DNA of 8,351 nt from Streptosporangiaceae bacterium (GCA_030039095.1 JASHQP010000384.1:1-8351); one strand, 5' to 3'; shown: positions 1 to 6,384, counted from the stretch's first letter. Notes: generated by a model from the sequence alone, not told the origin. Numbers and translations: made by a program.

Positions 1-182
1 GCGTGCAGGATGACCTCGGCGCCGGCCGGGATGAACCGGGGAATCAGCAGCGGGATGCCGACGCCGAGGTTGACCACGAAGCCGTCCCGCAGGTCCCGGG
101 CCAGCCGCTCGGCGATCCCCTCCCGGCTGAGGCCGCGCACCGTGCCCGTGCTGCCGGCCTTGGTGCCGATGGTCTCGGTCAT
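1..182 (-). CDS. CoA-transferase family I subunit B, N-terminal part (cut by window edge)
   Basis: This is the beta subunit of a 3-oxoacid-type CoA-transferase, which moves CoA from an acyl-CoA donor to a free carboxylic acid; only the first 60 residues are in the window. The start of the family fold is clear: a GLSREGIAERLARDL helix near residues 17-31, then VNLGVGIP at 37-44 and EVILH at 56-60. In this family the catalytic glutamate sits in an S/A-ENG motif directly after EVILH, so it should lie just past the left edge. The ATG at 182 overlaps the TGA of subunit A by 4 bp (ATGA), and a GAGG ribosome site lies 8 nt upstream (191-194). The two genes are therefore translationally coupled and should form an A/B heteromer. 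The acid substrate is not known. Confidence 0.9.
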   Translation of the reverse strand, partial: MTETIGTKAGSTGTVRGLSREGIAERLARDLRDGFVVNLGVGIPLLIPRFIPAGAEVILH

Positions 183-928
183 GGCGGGAACCTCGCGATC
201 GTTGGCTGCTTGGGCGATGTGCTCGAGGCGAGCAGAACGTCGTCGACGAACACCCCGGGCAGGTGAACGTCGTCCGGATGCAGCCCGCCGTTCTCCAGCA
301 GGTGCTGGACCTCCGCGAACACCCGGCGTCCCGACATCCCGGCCAGTGGGTTGAAGTTCCGGGCGGACAGGTGGAAACGCAAGTTCCCCTTGCGGTCCCC
401 CTGGTGGGCCCTGACCAGGCCGAAGTCCGCGACTATGCCGTACTCCAGAACGTGCTGGCGGCCCCCGAAGTCACGGGTCTCCCGTTCCGGCATCCGGTCG
501 GTCACGGCGCCGTCGGCGGAATAGCCGAGCGGGAAGGTGCCGTCGGACAGCATGGTGCCCGCGCCGGAGGGGGTGTAGAAGGCGGGAATGCCCGAGCCGC
601 CGGCCCGCAGCCGCTCCGCGAGCGTGCCCTGCGGGATCAGCTCGAGTTCCACCTTCCCGGCAAAGTACTCGTCGTAGAACTCCGGCAGCACCGGGAACGA
701 CGCCGTCAGCCTGCGGATGCGGCCCTCGGCCAGCATCCTGCCGACGCCGGTGAAGTCGCTGCCCACGTTGTTGACGATCAGGTGCAGGTCGCGGCGGTCG
801 AGGTCGCACAGCGCGTCCAGCAGCGTATCCGGCCGCCCCGAGCTCCCGAATCCCCCGACCGCCAGCGAGGCGCCCGACGGAACGGCCTCGAGCACGGACA
901 GCACGTCCTCACGGAACTTGTCGATCAC
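179..928 (-). CDS. CoA-transferase family I subunit A (SCOT/ScoA-like)
   Basis: Alpha subunit (249 aa) of a heteromeric 3-oxoacid-type CoA-transferase. Visible family signatures are VGGFG at 24-28, PQGTLAERLRAGG at 99-111, IPAFYTPSGAGT at 114-125, the ADFGLVRA strand near 167-174, and SARNFNPLAG at 188-197. Between GAGT and ADFG it carries the roughly 18-residue insertion with an ETRDFGG segment (150-156). From memory, this insertion is present in actinobacterial ScoA and animal SCOT but not in E. coli AtoD. However, the stretch that reads GENKEF in ScoA/SCOT is PVLPEF here, and the usual LCGIPE after GGFG is SSGRPD, so the acid used may not be acetoacetate. The start is GTG at 928, chosen for an AGAGGA ribosome site at 935-940 with 6 nt spacing. 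It overlaps subunit B by 4 bp and is divergent from the dehydrogenase operon, suggesting shared control of acid activation and alcohol oxidation. Confidence 0.92.
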   Translation of the reverse strand: MIDKFREDVLSVLEAVPSGASLAVGGFGSSGRPDTLLDALCDLDRRDLHLIVNNVGSDFTGVGRMLAEGRIRRLTASFPVLPEFYDEYFAGKVELELIPQGTLAERLRAGGSGIPAFYTPSGAGTMLSDGTFPLGYSADGAVTDRMPERETRDFGGRQHVLEYGIVADFGLVRAHQGDRKGNLRFHLSARNFNPLAGMSGRRVFAEVQHLLENGGLHPDDVHLPGVFVDDVLLASSTSPKQPTIARFPP

Positions 929-1128
929 GCCGAGTCCTCTGTGGTAGCCCCCGAGCTGCCGTCGCGGCTGGCACAGCTTTGCTGCGCTGGGGCCGGGACG
1001 ACCCCGGATGTCGCGGAAGTTAGCACAGCGGCGAGCGGCGGGGGAACATGCCCTTCCGCGTCACAGAAGCCGCGTGGCGTGCCTCGAGTCCCGGGCTGCA
1101 AGGTGGACTACACCGGAAAGGGGATCAC
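929..1128. promoter_or_regulatory. Divergent intergenic region between CoA-transferase and dehydrogenase operons
   Basis: These 200 bp hold the outward control signals for both transcription units by position. I could not find a convincing -35/-10 pair on either strand. Visible structure includes a 17-bp imperfect dyad at 971-987 (7-bp arms GCACAGC and GCTGCGC around TTT, one mismatch). Its left arm GCACAGC recurs exactly at 1023-1029. There is also a CCGGG-5-CCCGG dyad at 993-1007. No small ORF here has a credible ribosome site. Confidence 0.5.
1117..1123 (+). promoter_or_regulatory. Ribosome binding site fixing the start of the first alcohol dehydrogenase
   Basis: AAAGGGG, 5 nt before the ATG at 1129. 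An upstream in-frame ATG at 1048 would add 27 residues unlike any dehydrogenase N-terminus. The next gene's product starts with the near-identical MSITTRAA, which supports 1129. Confidence 0.8.
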
Positions 1129-2262
1129 ATGAGCATGACCACCCGCGCCGCGGTCTGCCGCGCCCCCGGCCGGCCGTGGGAGATCACCGACCTCGAACTC
1201 GATGAGCCCAAGGCCAACGAGGTCCGGATCAAGTTCTTCGCGGCCGGGCTCTGCCACTCCGACGACCACATCCAGAAGGGCGACGCGCGCATGCGCTTCC
1301 CCGTCGTGGGGGGGCACGAGGGCGCCGGGATCGTCGATGCCGTCGGTCCCGGTGTGACCAGGGTTGCCGTCGGCGACCACGTGGTCTGCTCGTTCATCCC
1401 GGCCTGCGGTTCATGCCGCTACTGCTCCACCGGGCGGCAGAACCTGTGCGACGCCGGGAAGAACGCGGCCACCGGCGAATTCCCCGACGGGACGTTCCGG
1501 TTCCACCAGGACGGGGAAGACTTCGGCGGGCTGTGCGTGCTCGGGACGTTCTCGCAGTACACGGTCGTCTCCGAGTTCTCGTGCATCGCGGTTCCTGACG
1601 ACATCCCGTTCGACGTCGCCGCGCTCGTCTCGTGCGGGGTGCCGACCGGCTGGGGCTCGGCCGTGCACGCCGCCGGGGTGCGGCCCGGGGAGACCGTGGT
1701 GATCTACGGGTCGGGCGGCGTGGGCAGCAACGCGGTCCAGGGCGCCGCGCTGTCCGGCGCCAGGAACGTGGTGGTGGTGGACCCGGTGCCGTTCAAGCGG
1801 GAGATGGCCGCGGTCTTCGGCGCCACCCATACGTTCGCGACCGCCAAGGAAGCTCACGAGTTCGTCGTGGAGACCACCTGGGGCGAGCTGGCCGATCACG
1901 CGATCATCACGGTCGGAGTCCTGCACGACGAGGTCATCCACGACGCGCTCGCCGTGGTGGGCAAGGCCGGCCAGGTCACGGTCACCGCGGTCGGCAGCGG
2001 CTGGCTGGACGAGAACCCCGGCATGCTCATCGGCTACCAGCGCCGCGTGCAGGGCGCAATCTACGGTGCCTGCAACCCGCTCGTCGACGTGCCCCGCCTG
2101 CTCGGGCTCTACCGATCCGGCGACCTCGAGCTCGACAAGCTGATAACCCGCCGGTACCGCCTGGAGGACGTCAACCAGGGCTACCAGGACATGCTGGACG
2201 GCAAGAACATCCGCGGCGTGATCATCCACGAGCACGGTCAGCCTCAGGGAGTTACCCGATGA
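1129..2262 (+). CDS. NDMA-dependent (mycofactocin-associated) zinc alcohol dehydrogenase, copy 1
   Basis: A 377-aa medium-chain zinc alcohol dehydrogenase of the NDMA-dependent class (the Rxyl_3153 family, which includes mycobacterial AdhB-type proteins). These enzymes oxidise alcohols with a non-exchangeable NAD that is thought to be re-oxidised by mycofactocin; the artificial acceptor NDMA replaces it in assays. Catalytic zinc ligands are visible as C42 (GLCHSD), H63 with E64 (GGHEGAG) and C169 (SCGVPTGWGSAV). The structural zinc lobe is C93-C96-C99-C107 in C-x2-C-x2-C-x7-C spacing. The nucleotide site is GSGGVGSNAVQG at 195-206, and acidic D218 ends the second strand, which favours NAD over NADP. 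The family-typical LGTFSQY (138-144) and the C-terminal GYQDMLDGKNIRGVI are present. It is first gene of the operon and its TGA overlaps the next ATG by 4 bp. The natural alcohol is unknown, and no mycofactocin biosynthesis gene is in the window. Confidence 0.93.
   Translation: MSMTTRAAVCRAPGRPWEITDLELDEPKANEVRIKFFAAGLCHSDDHIQKGDARMRFPVVGGHEGAGIVDAVGPGVTRVAVGDHVVCSFIPACGSCRYCSTGRQNLCDAGKNAATGEFPDGTFRFHQDGEDFGGLCVLGTFSQYTVVSEFSCIAVPDDIPFDVAALVSCGVPTGWGSAVHAAGVRPGETVVIYGSGGVGSNAVQGAALSGARNVVVVDPVPFKREMAAVFGATHTFATAKEAHEFVVETTWGELADHAIITVGVLHDEVIHDALAVVGKAGQVTVTAVGSGWLDENPGMLIGYQRRVQGAIYGACNPLVDVPRLLGLYRSGDLELDKLITRRYRLEDVNQGYQDMLDGKNIRGVIIHEHGQPQGVTR
2196..2235 (+). repeat. 40-bp perfect direct repeat, copy A (3' end of first alcohol dehydrogenase)
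   Basis: Encodes the D-G-K-N-I-R-G-V-I-I-H-E-H end of the protein. It is identical base for base to 3335-3374, including every third codon position, whereas flanking codons differ. Two other long perfect matches between the paralogs are 1240-1263 with 2370-2393 (24 bp) and 1312-1337 with 2442-2467 (26 bp). Confidence 0.9.
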
Positions 2263-3377
2263 GCATCACGACCCGCGCCGCGATCGCCCGCGGACCGCAC
2301 CTCGGCTGGGAACTGGCCGACCTTCAGCTCGACGAGCCCAAGGCGCACGAGGTCCGGGTGAAGTTCTTTGCGGCCGGGCTCTGCCACTCCGACAACCACA
2401 TCACCAAGGGCGACGCGCGGCCCCGGTTCCCGGTCGTGGGCGGGCACGAGGGCGCCGGGATCGTCGAGTCCGTCGGGCCGGACGTGCGCCGGGTCAAGGC
2501 CGGCGACCGCCTTGTCTGTTCCTACATCCCGGCCTGCGGGGCCTGCCGGCCGTGCGTGACCGGGCACCAGAACATGTGCGTCAAGGGCCTGAACGCTGGC
2601 ACCGGCATGTTTCTCGACGGCACATTCCGGTTCCACCTGGACGGCGAGGACCTCGGCGGGTTCTGCACGCTCGGCACCTTCTCGCAGTACGCCGTGGTGT
2701 CGGAGTGGGCCTGCGTCCCGCTCGCCGACGACATCCCGTGGGAGGTCGCATCCCTGGTCGGCTGCGGCGTTCCCACCGGGTGGGGCTCAGCGGTGCACGC
2801 GGCCGGAGTCCGCGCCGGGGACACCGTGGTCATCTTCGGCGCGGGCGGGGTCGGCAGCAACGCGGTGCAGGGCGCGAGGTACGCAGGGGCCAAGAACGTC
2901 ATCGTCGTGGACCCGGTGGAGTTCAAGCGGGACATGGCCAAGGTCTTCGGGGCCACGCACGCCTTCGCCACCGCCGGGGAGGCCCACGACTTCGTCGTCG
3001 AGACGACCAGGGGCCAGCTCGCCGACCATGTCATCATGACGCCGGCGGTGGTCACAGAAGAAATGGTGAACGCCGCCACGGCGATGACCGGCAAGGGCGG
3101 CAAGGTCACCATCACCGCGGTCGGCCACATAGACGAGCATGCCGTCCACGTGCCCGCCGGCCTGCTGATCGGCTACCAGCGCCAGATCCGCGGCGCCCTG
3201 TTCGGTGACAGCAACCCGCTCTACGACATCCCGATGCTGCTGGGGCTGTACCGGTCCGGCGACCTCAAGCTGGACGAGCTGATCACCAGGCGCTACCGCC
3301 TGGAGGAGGTCAATGAGGCCTACCAGGATCTGGAGGACGGCAAGAACATCCGCGGCGTGATCATCCACGAGCACTGA
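2259..3377 (+). CDS. NDMA-dependent (mycofactocin-associated) zinc alcohol dehydrogenase, copy 2
   Basis: A 372-aa paralog of the preceding gene. Over the first 220 residues the two align without a gap, and I counted 161 identical positions by eye (about 73%). All metal ligands are kept at the same numbers: C42, H63/E64, C169, and structural C93, C96, C99, C107. The NAD site GAGGVGSNAVQG and D218 are also kept. Differences gather in the region after GKGGKVTITAVG, where this copy reads HIDEHAVHVPAG and copy 1 reads SGWLDENPG, and in NPLYDIPM versus NPLVDVPR. These could alter substrate choice or subunit contacts. Translation starts at ATG 2259 inside the previous stop, with AGGGAG at 2246-2251 and 7 nt spacing. 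It is probably the product of a tandem duplication that has since diverged. It could provide a second specificity in the same route or form mixed oligomers with copy 1. Confidence 0.93.
   Translation: MSITTRAAIARGPHLGWELADLQLDEPKAHEVRVKFFAAGLCHSDNHITKGDARPRFPVVGGHEGAGIVESVGPDVRRVKAGDRLVCSYIPACGACRPCVTGHQNMCVKGLNAGTGMFLDGTFRFHLDGEDLGGFCTLGTFSQYAVVSEWACVPLADDIPWEVASLVGCGVPTGWGSAVHAAGVRAGDTVVIFGAGGVGSNAVQGARYAGAKNVIVVDPVEFKRDMAKVFGATHAFATAGEAHDFVVETTRGQLADHVIMTPAVVTEEMVNAATAMTGKGGKVTITAVGHIDEHAVHVPAGLLIGYQRQIRGALFGDSNPLYDIPMLLGLYRSGDLKLDELITRRYRLEEVNEAYQDLEDGKNIRGVIIHEH
3335..3374 (+). repeat. 40-bp perfect direct repeat, copy B (3' end of second alcohol dehydrogenase)
   Basis: Second copy of the 2196-2235 repeat, offset by 1139 bp and in the same codon register. 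It ends directly before the TGA of copy 2, whereas copy 1 carries eight more residues after it. Confidence 0.9.
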
Positions 3378-3380
3378 GCC

Positions 3381-4484
3381 ATGGCTGACATGGTGCGCGC
3401 CGCAGTACAGACCCGCACGGGCCGGATCGAGGTCCGGGAGTTCCCTCGCCCGCAGACCGGACCCGACGACGGGCTGCTGCGCGTCGAGGCCAACGGCATC
3501 TGCGGCAGCGACGTCGAGACCTACCGTGGTCACCTCGGCGGGCCCCGGCCCGCCTTCATCCCCGGTCACGAGCCTCTCGGGATCGTGGAGGAGGTTGGGG
3601 AGCGCGCCGCGCGCCGGTGGGGCGTCCAGCCCGGCGACCGGGTGGCGCTCGAGGTGATCGTGCCGTGCCGGTCCTGCCAGGACTGCCTGACCGGCCGGTA
3701 CCAGTTCTGCCGTAACCGGAAGTACGGCCACGGGGTGACCGGCATCGACGTCGAGCCCGCGCTGTGGGGCGGGCTGGCCGAGTACCTGTACCTGTCGCCG
3801 AACACCGTGCTGCACAAGGTCAGCAACGACCTGCCGGTGGAGCTGGCCGCGATGTTCAACTCGCTGGGCGCGGGCGTGCGCTGGGCCTGCCACCTCGGCG
3901 GGGTGCGGCTGGGTGAGACCGTGCTGGTGCTCGGCGCGGGCCAGCGCGGCATCGCCGCGGTCGTCGCGGCGCGCGCCGCCGGGGCCGGCACGGTCATCAT
4001 CACCGGGCTGGCCGCAGACGAGCACAAGCTGGCGATCGCCCATGAGCTCGGCGCGGACCACACGATCGTGGTCGACGGGGAGAACGCGGTGGATACCGTC
4101 CAGCGGGTCGAGGAGATCACCAACGGGGAGCTGGCCGACGTCACGCTCGAGCTGACGCCGCTGGCCGCCGGGCCGGTCTCCGACGCCCTGGCGGCCACTC
4201 GGCGAGGCGGCCGGGTGGTGCTGGCCGGACTCAAGGGCAACCGCGAGATACCGTTGCGGACCGATCTGATCATCAACCGGGCGCTCACGGTCCGCGGCGC
4301 CTTCGGCGTGGACGCCGAGGGCATGGCGGACGCGATCGCGCTCATCGAGTCGCGGCGCTTCCCGCTGGAGAAGATGCACACGCACACGTTCGGACTGGAC
4401 CAGGCCGCGCTGGCCATCGAGACGCTCGGTGGCGAGGTGCCCGGCGAATCCGCGATCGCCGTGTCGGTTCACCCGTCCACGTAG
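3381..4484 (+). CDS. Zinc-dependent medium-chain dehydrogenase (third, distinct subfamily)
   Basis: A 367-aa zinc-type MDR protein, more like threonine/sorbitol dehydrogenase-type members than the two NDMA-type enzymes before it. The substrate lobe shows GICGSD with C41, GHEPLG with H63/E64, and a full structural zinc set C96-C99-C102-C110 (CRSCQDC-x7-C). No cysteine stands where C169 lies in its neighbours; the segment reads AAMFNSLGAGVRW, so the active zinc is probably held by C41, H63 and E64 as in sorbitol dehydrogenase. The Rossmann loop is GAGQRG (185-190). The second strand ends IITGL (206-210) without the acidic residue that usually selects NAD, so NADP use is possible. The ATG at 3381 is 3 nt after the previous stop and has only a weak ribosome site, fitting translational coupling. 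An alternative ATG at 3390 would drop three residues. Substrate unknown; oxidation or reduction of a secondary alcohol/ketone intermediate is an inference. Confidence 0.88.
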   Translation: MADMVRAAVQTRTGRIEVREFPRPQTGPDDGLLRVEANGICGSDVETYRGHLGGPRPAFIPGHEPLGIVEEVGERAARRWGVQPGDRVALEVIVPCRSCQDCLTGRYQFCRNRKYGHGVTGIDVEPALWGGLAEYLYLSPNTVLHKVSNDLPVELAAMFNSLGAGVRWACHLGGVRLGETVLVLGAGQRGIAAVVAARAAGAGTVIITGLAADEHKLAIAHELGADHTIVVDGENAVDTVQRVEEITNGELADVTLELTPLAAGPVSDALAATRRGGRVVLAGLKGNREIPLRTDLIINRALTVRGAFGVDAEGMADAIALIESRRFPLEKMHTHTFGLDQAALAIETLGGEVPGESAIAVSVHPST

Positions 4485-4489
4485 CTCAC

Positions 4490-4494
4490 GGAGG
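4490..4494 (+). promoter_or_regulatory. Ribosome binding site fixing the GTG start of the amidohydrolase
   Basis: GGAGG with 6 nt to GTG 4501. The frame is open back to an ATG at 4429, inside the preceding gene. That would add 24 basic residues before the LIDAHAH strand that normally opens the family fold, so GTG is preferred. Confidence 0.85.
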
Positions 4495-4500
4495 CCTTCC

Positions 4501-5514
4501 GTGCTCATCGATGCCCACGCCCACCTGCTGCCCCGCGGCTACCCGCGTGACGCGCCCGGGTGCTTCCCCCGCATGGAGCCGGTCGACGGCAGCACGGACC
4601 GCATGCTGGTGTTCGGCGGCCTGCGCTTCCGGGCCCGTGACGTCTTCTTCGAGGCCGAGCGCCGGGTCGAGGAGGCGGCGGCCTCGGGCGTCGACGTCGA
4701 GGTGCTCACGCCGATGCCGCCGTTGCTGCGCTACGACCTGCCCGTCCCGGACGGGCTGGCGCTGGCCCGGCACGTCAACGACGTCACCGCGCAGCTGTGC
4801 TCCTTCGACCCGGCCCGGCTGATCGGGCTCGGCATGGTGCCCCTGCAGGACCCCGATGCTGCCGCGGCCGAGCTGGCTGCCGTGGCTGAACGGGGCCTGC
4901 ACGGCGTGGAGATCGCCTCGAACGTGCTGGACGTCTCGATCGGCGACGAACGGTTCCTGCCGTTCTTCAGCGAGGCCGAGCGCCTCGGCCTGGCGATTTT
5001 CGTGCACGCGCTGGCGCCGGCCACTGGCTCCGCGTCCCGGCTGCCGGCGTCGGCGAGGGGCACGTATGCCGTCGGGGTGGAGGGCGCGCTCGCTGCCGCC
5101 TCCCTGGTCGCCGGCGGTACCGCGGCCAAGTGCCCGGATCTGCGGATCTCGTTCAGCCATGGCGCCGGCGGGTACCCGCTGATGCTGCCGCGGGCCCAGT
5201 ACTTCTGGAGCGGCGCCTGGAACGAGGAGCCTGCGGTGCCGGAGCGGGCGATCATGCCAGACGGCGGGCCGTCACCGCTCGAGTACGCCCGCCGCTTCTA
5301 CTACGACTCGCTGGTCTTCGACCGCAGGGCGCTGCGGTACCTCATCGACCTGCTCGGCTCCGACCGGTTGCTGGTCGGCTCCGACTTCCCGGCCATGCCG
5401 CGCGAGGAGCCGGCCGGCCGCACGCTGCGGTCCCTCGACCTGCCCGCGGACGTGATCGAGGACATCACCTGGCATAACGCCTTCCGGTGGCTCGGGATGA
5501 CGCCGGTGCGCTGA
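4501..5514 (+). CDS. Amidohydrolase-2 family metal-dependent hydrolase/decarboxylase (ACMSD-like)
   Basis: A 337-aa TIM-barrel protein of the amidohydrolase_2 family, which includes ACMSD, resorcylate-type decarboxylases and some hydratases. The complete active-site set is visible: H6-x-H8 in IDAHAH, H169 in IFVHA, H220 in FSHGAGGYP and D295 in GSDFP. The spacing closely follows the zinc ligands and catalytic histidine of bacterial ACMSD, so this should be an active enzyme with one metal ion. Further family features are PLQDPDAAAAELAAV (114-128) and a C-terminal WHNAFRWLG. Members most often decarboxylate or hydrolyse cyclic or unsaturated carboxylic acids, and I cannot choose among these from sequence. 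It is the last gene of the four-gene operon, 16 nt after the third dehydrogenase. Its last 214 bp lie antisense to the extended frame of the iclR-type gene. Confidence 0.9.
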   Translation: MLIDAHAHLLPRGYPRDAPGCFPRMEPVDGSTDRMLVFGGLRFRARDVFFEAERRVEEAAASGVDVEVLTPMPPLLRYDLPVPDGLALARHVNDVTAQLCSFDPARLIGLGMVPLQDPDAAAAELAAVAERGLHGVEIASNVLDVSIGDERFLPFFSEAERLGLAIFVHALAPATGSASRLPASARGTYAVGVEGALAAASLVAGGTAAKCPDLRISFSHGAGGYPLMLPRAQYFWSGAWNEEPAVPERAIMPDGGPSPLEYARRFYYDSLVFDRRALRYLIDLLGSDRLLVGSDFPAMPREEPAGRTLRSLDLPADVIEDITWHNAFRWLGMTPVR

Positions 5515-6371
5515 CCCCCCCTCCCGGCCGTGGCGGCCACCGGCGCGTAGCCCGGCGCCCGGCGCGCGGCGGCGGCCAGCCGCTGCGCGGGCTGCGGGGC
5601 CAGCTGGCGGGTAATCGCGCCCGACGCGACAGTGAGCATGTTTCCCAGTGCCAGCGGCCTGGCGCCATCGGCTTCGACCACCACGCTGATTGCCGCGGCC
5701 ACGCCGCCGAACTGGTCGTAGACCGGAACCGCCACCACCAGGTCGGGCAGCGTGATCCGCCCGCGGGCGACCGCGTACCCAACCTGCCGGATCTGGGCCA
5801 GCTCGCGGCGCAGCTCTGTGCCGTCGATGACGGTCAGTGGCGTGAACCGTTCCAGTGGGCCGCGGAGCGCTTCCTCCTGCAGCTCCCGGCCGCCGAACGC
5901 AAGCAGAACCAGGCCCGTGCCGGTGGCGTGCATCGGCCAGCGGTCACCCATCCGGCCGTTGGTCGGATGGGTGGCGCAGGCCGTGATGGTCTCGACGTAC
6001 ACGACTTCCAGGCCATCGCGCACGCCGAGATGCACGTTGCCCCGCGTGCGGTGGTGCAGCTCATCCAGGTAAGGGAACGCGGCCTCACGAAGACCCAGCC
6101 CGCGCGGGCACAGGGCGGCCAGCTCGAGCAGGCGCAGTCCGATGGAGTAGCGCCCATTGGGGCCGCGTTCTAAGGCTCCCCATCTGGCCAGCTCGCAGAC
6201 CAGCCGATGGGCCGTGGACAGACTCAGCCCGGCGCGCCGCGCGATCTCGCTCAGCGACAGCGCACGCTGCTGAGGGCCGAAGGCGTCGAGCACCGCCAGC
6301 AGCCGCCCGGCTGCGTTCGTCCGCGTGGCTGGGGCGCTCGCCTCCTCCGGGGCATCGAGGTACTCTCGCAT
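5301..6371 (-). CDS. IclR-family transcriptional regulator with extended, overlapping C-terminus
   Basis: Residues 20-70 form the IclR winged helix-turn-helix (ALSLSEIARRAGLS then STAHRLVCELARWGALER). Residues 75-265 form the ligand-binding domain, with the dimer/effector segments YVETI, MHATGTGLVLLAF, and RGRITLPDLVVAVPVYD. The ATG at 6371 is supported by AAGGGGG at 6378-6384 with 6 nt spacing. IclR proteins usually end around 250-270 residues, but this frame does not stop until 5301, giving 356 aa. From about residue 286 it is read antisense to the amidohydrolase gene and is rich in Arg and Ser with no family similarity. The tail is probably not a functional domain, and the real end could be near 5550 if a stop was lost or a base is wrong. 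It likely controls the convergent dehydrogenase operon, the CoA-transferase and/or the divergent binding-protein gene in response to a small organic acid or alcohol (inference). Confidence 0.9.
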   Translation of the reverse strand: MREYLDAPEEASAPATRTNAAGRLLAVLDAFGPQQRALSLSEIARRAGLSLSTAHRLVCELARWGALERGPNGRYSIGLRLLELAALCPRGLGLREAAFPYLDELHHRTRGNVHLGVRDGLEVVYVETITACATHPTNGRMGDRWPMHATGTGLVLLAFGGRELQEEALRGPLERFTPLTVIDGTELRRELAQIRQVGYAVARGRITLPDLVVAVPVYDQFGGVAAAISVVVEADGARPLALGNMLTVASGAITRQLAPQPAQRLAAAARRAPGYAPVAATAGRGGQRTGVIPSHRKALCQVMSSITSAGRSRDRSVRPAGSSRGMAGKSEPTSNRSEPSRSMRYRSALRSKTSES

Positions 6372-6377
6372 GCTCGA

Positions 6378-6384
6378 CCCCCTT
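6378..6384 (-). promoter_or_regulatory. Ribosome binding site of the IclR-family regulator
   Basis: Read on the minus strand this is AAGGGGG, 6 nt before ATG 6371. It selects this start over the open frame that continues to 6647, where the extra sequence has no IclR features. Confidence 0.85.

Noticed and set aside
929..1128. Sigma-70-type promoters for the divergent operons
   Set aside because: Partial -10-like words such as TAACTT on the minus strand lack a -35 partner at acceptable spacing.
263..1132. Plus-strand open frame of 289 codons over the CoA-transferase A gene
   Set aside because: It is antisense to the motif-rich CoA-transferase and shows no domain of its own.
2787..4508. Long minus-strand open frame (573 codons) opposite the second and third dehydrogenases
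   Set aside because: It lies antisense to two well-supported genes; its translation is low-complexity, rich in Arg/Gly/His/Val, with no family motif. It is a usual GC-rich codon shadow.
5526..5538. Hairpin GGCCG-TGG-CGGCC just after the amidohydrolase stop, as a terminator
   Set aside because: It has only a 5-bp stem, no T-tract, and lies in very GC-rich DNA where such stems are frequent. It also falls within the regulator's open frame.
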